This document shows positions 59,434 to 64,000 of a stretch of 64,000 nucleotides of DNA, one piece after another; positions within the stretch are counted from its first letter, which is position 1, and each line of letters opens with the position of its first letter. The position numbers and the translations under genes were made by a program. The notes below the pieces were generated by a model. That model worked only from the letters and a program-made list of their open reading frames with translations. It searched no databases and had not been told where the DNA came from. This DNA comes from Rhizobiales bacterium Ga0077545 (lineage in GTDB: Bacteria; Pseudomonadota; Alphaproteobacteria; Rhizobiales; Methylopilaceae): positions 62,001-126,000 of the forward strand of contig LNEV01000006.1 of the NCBI GenBank assembly GCA_001464335.1, given 5' to 3'.

Positions 59434-60858
59434 ATGCGTAAGCTTTCAGTTCACGGGTCGTCTGCCCGCCGCGATCTCGTCCTTGTTTGCGCCCTTGCAG
59501 CCTGTGCGATCATCCCCCTCCTTCTGATCGGCGCGGCTCATTTTGCTGTGCAGAACGCTCTGCGCGATGTGGTGACGGTCCCTCCGGGGTTGCTGTCACT
59601 TGGAAAATGGTTCGTCGACACGCTGTTCGCGCCGCATCCCAACGCCGATTCATGGGATGTCATGCGCCGCGCCGTGGACGCCTTTCGCGAGCATGGCGAA
59701 GGCATTTACGAGCGGGTGTTCTTCGGAGACGGCAAGAAATTCCAGTACCCACCCGCAAGCCTGCTGCCCTTCGAGTTTCTCGAAAGCCTTGGCCTGCGTT
59801 CCAACGCTCAGTGGAACGCCCTCAACTCGATCTTCTTCTTTCTCAACGCAGGAGCTCTCGCCTGGCTGGCTGTCGGCCTGTCCCGCCGCGAGGGGTTTGG
59901 TCCTTACGAGCGGGACAACAGCCGGAACGTGACCGTGTTCGGCCTCGGCGCCGGATGCCTTGCTTTCGCCCTGCCCTTCGTCTTCCAACCGACACTCCAG
60001 GCCGCCCTGATCGGCCAGATCAAGGTTTTCATCGACCTCGGATTCACGTTGGCCTGCATTGCCTGGCTGGCCGGACGTCGCGCGAGCGCCGGTGTGTGCA
60101 TCGGTCTTCTGTGCGCGACCAAACCGCAATTTGCGGTGTTTCTGGTGTGGGCGCTTCTGGCGCGCGAGGGCCGGTTCGCGGCGGCCCTGTTCCTGACGGG
60201 GGCGGCGGTCGGGCTGGCCGGACTGGCCCGGTACGGACTTTCAGATCATCTCGATTATCTGAAAGTGCTCTCATTCCTCTCCCATCACGGCGAGTCGTTC
60301 TACTTCAACGCGTCGGTCAATGGGCTGATGAACCGCCTGTTGTTCAACGGATGCAATGTCTGTTTCGGGGCGAGCCCGATACCGCCCTACAACGCGCTCG
60401 TCTACGCCGTGACGACCGCCACCAGCCTTGCCTTGCTGGCTTTGGTGTTCTGGCTTGCCTGGCGGCGTCCGCCGGGCTCGATCGGGCTGCTCGGCTTCTC
60501 GGCGGCAGGCGTCGGGCTGACGCTCGCCTCCCCGATCGCCTGGGATCATCATTACGGGATTGCCCTGCCGGCCTACATCGCGCTGATGATGCATCTGCTG
60601 AACCAGCGGCCCGGCACCTACAGAACGTACGGTCTGATCGTTCTGGCGTTGTCTTGGGTGCTCGTTGCCGCCGACATGCCGGTGTTCAACCTGCTGAAGG
60701 ACACATCGGCAAATGTCCTGCAGTCCTACCGGCTGTTCGGCGGGTTGATGCTGTTTGGGCTTCTCGCGGTTGCGGCCCGCCGAGAAACACTGGCCAGGCC
60801 ACGCTCCGAAAAGGTTTCCGGCCTCAGCTTTTCACAAATGCGTCCCAGCACGGATTGA
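59434..60858 (+). CDS. GT87-like polyprenyl-sugar mannosyl/arabinosyltransferase family membrane protein
   Basis: This 474-residue protein has about ten membrane helices. Its family features are a periplasmic loop after TM1 with DSWDVMRRAVDAF, then FFGDGKKFQYPPASLLPFEFL. The 'YPP....LF....L' motif is typical of DUF2029/GT87 polyprenyl-phosphate-sugar-dependent glycosyltransferases. GATKPQ-like CATKPQFAVFLVWALLA and WDHHYGIALP follow. It would add a sugar from a lipid carrier on the periplasmic face. It could use the lipid-linked pentose made by the HAD-UbiA/GtrA pair at 53-55 kb (inference). The ATG at 59434 is used. The 3' end overlaps the convergent gene by 35 bases. Confidence 0.82.
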   Translation: MRKLSVHGSSARRDLVLVCALAACAIIPLLLIGAAHFAVQNALRDVVTVPPGLLSLGKWFVDTLFAPHPNADSWDVMRRAVDAFREHGEGIYERVFFGDGKKFQYPPASLLPFEFLESLGLRSNAQWNALNSIFFFLNAGALAWLAVGLSRREGFGPYERDNSRNVTVFGLGAGCLAFALPFVFQPTLQAALIGQIKVFIDLGFTLACIAWLAGRRASAGVCIGLLCATKPQFAVFLVWALLAREGRFAAALFLTGAAVGLAGLARYGLSDHLDYLKVLSFLSHHGESFYFNASVNGLMNRLLFNGCNVCFGASPIPPYNALVYAVTTATSLALLALVFWLAWRRPPGSIGLLGFSAAGVGLTLASPIAWDHHYGIALPAYIALMMHLLNQRPGTYRTYGLIVLALSWVLVAADMPVFNLLKDTSANVLQSYRLFGGLMLFGLLAVAARRETLARPRSEKVSGLSFSQMRPSTD

Positions 60859-62527
60859 GCTCGATCCGGGTGCGGCGGTCGAGTTCCGGCCTTGCCAGCG
60901 CCGCGATGTCGATGCGCATGCGCTCTGAGGGGCAATAGGGAACGAGGATCGCGTCCGTGTCGGCCCAGGCCTTGAGCATCCGCGCGTGCAGATTGGGCGA
61001 GACGGTGCGGTACGGGTCCATGACGACGGCGAGGCCTTTGACGGGCTCAAGACCCGCGAGATAGGCGACCGGATCGACGAAATCGAGGCTAGCGGCCGTC
61101 CGTACCGGGCTGCCGTTCGGGAGCGTCACGGTCTTCAGCGCACGCGCCGCCTCCCCCGCCGATTGCAGGAAGAAGACCTGAAAATCGATGCGGTCGTAGA
61201 AGCTCGGCTGGGTGAGCGTGTAGCCAAGGCTCGACGCCCGCGCGAACACATCGCCTTCCCGTCCGGTCATCGCACGCCACAGGCCGGACTGCTGGATGAA
61301 TTGCGGCTTTGTCACAACGCGGAATGGATCGGTCTCACCGACCTCGATCCGCTGGCCGCTGACGAGCGTGATGCCCGTGCGCACCACACGCTCGGCGACC
61401 TCGGTCGCCATGAGGGCACAAAACACCAGCGCAACCACGGGCACAGGCGCTGTCTTCCACCGGCCGAACGGAAGCATCAGCGCAAAGATCGCAGGCAGAA
61501 GGAAGGCGAATTCCTGACTGCCGGAGTTCTGGCTTTCGATCAGGACCGCCAGCAGGGTAAGAAGCGCAAAAGACAAAGCGGGCACGCGCGACAGCACACG
61601 GATGGCACGCAGCGGCCGTGCCGGCAGCGCGCGGAGCCCCACCGTTATGCGGCGCGCCGAGCCGCGGGCAGCGAAGAACACGAGAGCGCCCAGCAGAAGA
61701 AGGGTCGCAAGCTGCTCGCTCGTCGTGGCGTAAAGGCGCCGCAGCGTTCCGCCGTCATTGCTCGCGACCATTTCGCGAATATCCGAAAGATAGGATGAAA
61801 TGAGCCCGCTCGGCAGTTCGATCGCAACGACAAGCACCGCGGCGGCCACCGCGACGGCGCACGCATCGCGCAAACTGAGCCGCCCCTGCACCACAACGAG
61901 CGCGGCCAAAGGAAGCGCCACGGCAAAAGCCGTGATCTTGGTCAGGGCCAGCATGACGAGCGCAGCCGTCAGAACGATGAGAAGAACCGAACGGGAGCGC
62001 GCCTGCCAGACCGCCGCGACCATCAGGAACAGCGCAAATCCGGCCTGTCGATTGTAAATACCAAACCCGTCAACCGAAGACTGCACGAAACGCTGGAAGA
62101 TGTTGATCGGCAACAGTGTCATCGCGAGGAACGAGAAGACGAGGAGATACCCCACGGTCCGCGACCGCACATCCCGCAGTACGACCAGCAGAAACGGCAG
62201 GCACAGCAGACCGAACGGAAGTTGTGCCGCCAGAACCGGATGCATGTTCGGGAACAAAGTGTCGAACAGCCAGAACAGATAGGTCGACAGCGGACCGAAC
62301 GGCACGAAGAAATCGCGGTGCGGCATCTGGCCGAGCGCAATCCGGTATCCGCTGTCCAGATACATGGACAGATCCCAGTATCCGACGCCGATCGGCAGGT
62401 TCAGCGGCAGCACGGCCAGGACTGCGCAGACGAGCACGAAGCCCGCCACCAGAACGCGCGCCGGAGACGGCGAGAATGCGGATGTCGTCGAGCTTCGGCC
62501 TGCGAGCACCTGGTTATCGAACGTCAT
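60824..62527 (-). CDS. Multi-pass membrane protein, probable glycosyltransferase (GT-C-like)
   Basis: The 567-residue product has about 11 hydrophobic segments in the first ~410 residues. A loop after TM1 reads YWDLSMYLDSGYRIALGQMPHRDFFVPFGP, with acidic residues as in GT-C enzymes, and a C-terminal soluble domain of ~150 residues follows. No exact family was recognised; the D..MY...GY....G..PH.DFF pattern is common in uncharacterised bacterial GT-C proteins. It is coupled to the GT4 gene upstream (ATGA overlap at 62524-62527), so it probably acts in the same polysaccharide or glycolipid pathway. Confidence 0.72.
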   Translation of the reverse strand: MTFDNQVLAGRSSTTSAFSPSPARVLVAGFVLVCAVLAVLPLNLPIGVGYWDLSMYLDSGYRIALGQMPHRDFFVPFGPLSTYLFWLFDTLFPNMHPVLAAQLPFGLLCLPFLLVVLRDVRSRTVGYLLVFSFLAMTLLPINIFQRFVQSSVDGFGIYNRQAGFALFLMVAAVWQARSRSVLLIVLTAALVMLALTKITAFAVALPLAALVVVQGRLSLRDACAVAVAAAVLVVAIELPSGLISSYLSDIREMVASNDGGTLRRLYATTSEQLATLLLLGALVFFAARGSARRITVGLRALPARPLRAIRVLSRVPALSFALLTLLAVLIESQNSGSQEFAFLLPAIFALMLPFGRWKTAPVPVVALVFCALMATEVAERVVRTGITLVSGQRIEVGETDPFRVVTKPQFIQQSGLWRAMTGREGDVFARASSLGYTLTQPSFYDRIDFQVFFLQSAGEAARALKTVTLPNGSPVRTAASLDFVDPVAYLAGLEPVKGLAVVMDPYRTVSPNLHARMLKAWADTDAILVPYCPSERMRIDIAALARPELDRRTRIELNPCWDAFVKS

Positions 62528-63780
62528 TTCCTGGCTCCCGCTTCCCAGTGCAGGCGAAACAGTTCCTGCATTTGCACACCAACCGAATATTTGATGATCT
62601 TGGCCCGCACGGCCGCCGTCGAAACGCGCCCCTGCCGGATGGCATCCCACAACGCGATCAGCTTTTCTGAAAAGCGCGCGGTCGTTTCCTCGTCGGTGCC
62701 GGCACGGGCAATCACGGTGCCGGACACGCCTTCTTCCACGACGAGATCGAACTGCGGCAGGTCGATGACCGCCGCCGGACGTCCGACCGACAGGCTTTCC
62801 AGAAGAAAACACGGCATGCCCTCGAAGAACGAGGTCAGGATCGCGATATGGCATCCGGCCATGATCCTCGCGACGTCAGGCGCGGTCTGAAAGCCGTGGC
62901 GCGCGGTGAAAGATTCAACCAGCGAAAACTGCGGATAGCGGTGCGGATCGCTCGTGCCGATATAGTGGAACTCGCACGCCCCGCCGAGGCGCCGATGCGT
63001 CTCCGCGAGAACACGGAACATGGTCGGCGGGTCCTTGAACTCGTCGAGCCGCCCCGCAAAAACGACGCGCAGCACACCATCTGCAACATCGAACGGAGCC
63101 TCCGCAAAAGTGCGCGCATCGACCGAAACCGGCATGAACACGGAGCGCTCCCCCGCCGCCGGATAATCCCGCCGGTAACGTTCCAGAGTCTTCGGATGAA
63201 CGACCACGACACGGCGTGCCCATTTCACTGCAAACCACTCGCCTATCCGATTGACGAACCAGTATTTTTTAAGAAGCGAATCCATCCGAGCCCCAGGATC
63301 CGGCTCCCCATGCACGATCTGTACAAAAGGTACGTGCAACACGAGCGGAATGAGCGCAAATTCGAAGCGCTGGATCTCCATTGTGCCGGGCGCTCCCGCC
63401 ATTGCGCGCCGCAATGCGCCGATGTGACGGAGCATGGCAAGCAGAAACCGGAACGTCACCGAGCCCCCGATCGAGCTTGCCGCTTTGTGCAGATCCTCCT
63501 GCGGAAAACGCAATACGGGCAGGAATTCGATTGTACGGCCCTCGAATTCCAGTTTCCGCACCTTTCCGATCTCGCAGTCGCCAAACTCGTCGATACCGAT
63601 GAAAAGAAGCCGCCATCCAGCAGGATAATTACGCAGAAGAGAGCGTATATGCGTCTCGATTCCGCCGACCTTGTTCCCCCGAGGGTCCATTGGATGGATT
63701 AGACGCAGAAGGAACGGTCCAGCCAGATAAGGCGCGACATCGCTCGATGCGACAGCGTGCGAAACTTTGTGCATCGTCAT
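62524..63780 (-). CDS. Glycosyltransferase family 4 protein
   Basis: This 418-residue, GT-B fold enzyme has an N-terminal acceptor part with DPRGNKVGGIETHIRSLL (nucleotide-sugar GT4 'GG.E.H' motif) and a C-terminal donor part with VVFAGRLDEFKDPPTMFRVL. The family E-x7-E motif is FFEGMPCFLLE (Glu320 and Glu328). It would add a sugar to a growing lipid-linked glycan in the cytoplasm. It overlaps the gene upstream (63777) by ATGA and the gene downstream in the same way, so it is part of a tightly coupled leftward operon. Confidence 0.9.
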   Translation of the reverse strand: MTMHKVSHAVASSDVAPYLAGPFLLRLIHPMDPRGNKVGGIETHIRSLLRNYPAGWRLLFIGIDEFGDCEIGKVRKLEFEGRTIEFLPVLRFPQEDLHKAASSIGGSVTFRFLLAMLRHIGALRRAMAGAPGTMEIQRFEFALIPLVLHVPFVQIVHGEPDPGARMDSLLKKYWFVNRIGEWFAVKWARRVVVVHPKTLERYRRDYPAAGERSVFMPVSVDARTFAEAPFDVADGVLRVVFAGRLDEFKDPPTMFRVLAETHRRLGGACEFHYIGTSDPHRYPQFSLVESFTARHGFQTAPDVARIMAGCHIAILTSFFEGMPCFLLESLSVGRPAAVIDLPQFDLVVEEGVSGTVIARAGTDEETTARFSEKLIALWDAIRQGRVSTAAVRAKIIKYSVGVQMQELFRLHWEAGARK

Positions 63781-64000
63781 GACCGTCTGCTCATGTGCCG
63801 CTTGGAGAGAAGTTCTTCAAACAAGCTTTCGGTCTCGCGCGCCGCCTTCTTCCAGGAAAACCGCGTGGCATTTGCTCTCGACCGATGGGACATGTCCGCA
63901 TGCAGAACATCGTCGGAAAATATCTGTATGATACGTGCGGCCAATTCATCGGATTGTCTTGCATCGAAGAACAATCCTGCATCTCCCGCCACTTCCCGCA
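63777..64000 (-). CDS. Glycosyltransferase family 4 protein, C-terminal end (gene runs off the right edge)
   Basis: About 74 C-terminal residues are visible: REVAGDAGLFFDARQSDELA, RIIQIFSDDVLHADMSHRSR, FSWKKAARETESLFEELL. The 'E..GDAG..FD....ELA' and 'R...FSW...A....' elements are the usual end of GT4 (mannosyltransferase-like) enzymes. The rest of the gene lies outside. It ends by ATGA overlap with the GT4 gene at 62524-63780. Confidence 0.85.
   Translation of the reverse strand, partial: REVAGDAGLFFDARQSDELAARIIQIFSDDVLHADMSHRSRANATRFSWKKAARETESLFEELLSKRHMSRRS

Overview
The window is about 64 kb of GC-rich DNA packed with protein genes. No rRNA, tRNA, CRISPR array, transposase or integrase was seen. 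Several families point to an alphaproteobacterium, probably of the Hyphomicrobiales (Rhizobiales) type: a membrane TPR protein with the rhizobial N-terminal domain, a BTLCP-type transglutaminase-like protein, small Gly/Pro-rich exported proteins, a FixL/FixJ-like pair, and many ATGA-coupled operons. The species cannot be fixed from sequence reading alone.

Left part (1-9.2 kb). A leftward operon encodes a TauT/SsuA-type ABC importer (ATPase, permease, binding protein), a stand-alone allophanate-hydrolase-C-like protein and the start of a GntR regulator. A tandem GntR-like operator sits directly upstream of the ATPase ribosome binding site. Next come an AI-2E-family membrane protein, a GntP-family permease, and an arginine antiporter with arginine deiminase (arcD-arcA). 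arcB and arcC are absent.

9.2-21 kb. A translationally coupled efflux operon (RND adaptor, RND pump, MFS exporter) is followed by an exported Gly-rich WxPGYW-type protein and a second arcD copy. That copy is interrupted by one TGA exactly where its paralogue has TGG. A membrane-anchored TPR regulator-like protein, a HAD phosphatase and a small exported protein follow. Imperfect TGTAAC-N-GTTACA elements recur in four intergenic regions here.

21-36.6 kb is the most striking part. A LuxR-type regulator with Glu at the phospho-acceptor position precedes a gene for a ~3174-residue secreted protein. This protein has two complete animal-type heme peroxidase domains, several RTX calcium-binding blocks and a long poly-Asp linker, an organisation like the Mn-oxidising peroxidase MopA. 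Immediately downstream are a type I secretion ATPase, a second RTX protein with an N-terminal membrane segment, and the adaptor. The outer-membrane channel is not in the window.

36.7-48.2 kb. After tex comes a pyrimidine-use locus: a GTP-cyclohydrolase-II-like Urc1, a DUF1688 protein (Urc4) and upp (Urc6). Facing them is a leftward operon of a BMP-type nucleoside/nucleobase ABC importer ending in a cytosine-deaminase-like enzyme. Together they could take up nucleosides or bases, make uracil, convert it to UMP and degrade the ring by the URC route.

48.2-64 kb. A TM2 protein, a TerC-family protein and a MASE1 histidine kinase/FixJ-like regulator pair are followed by envelope functions: a HAD-UbiA fusion resembling decaprenyl-phosphate phosphoribose synthase, GtrA, an undecaprenyl-phosphate sugar transferase, several small exported proteins, a transglutaminase-like protein, a PPP phosphatase and polyprenyl-type or GT4 glycosyltransferases up to the right edge.
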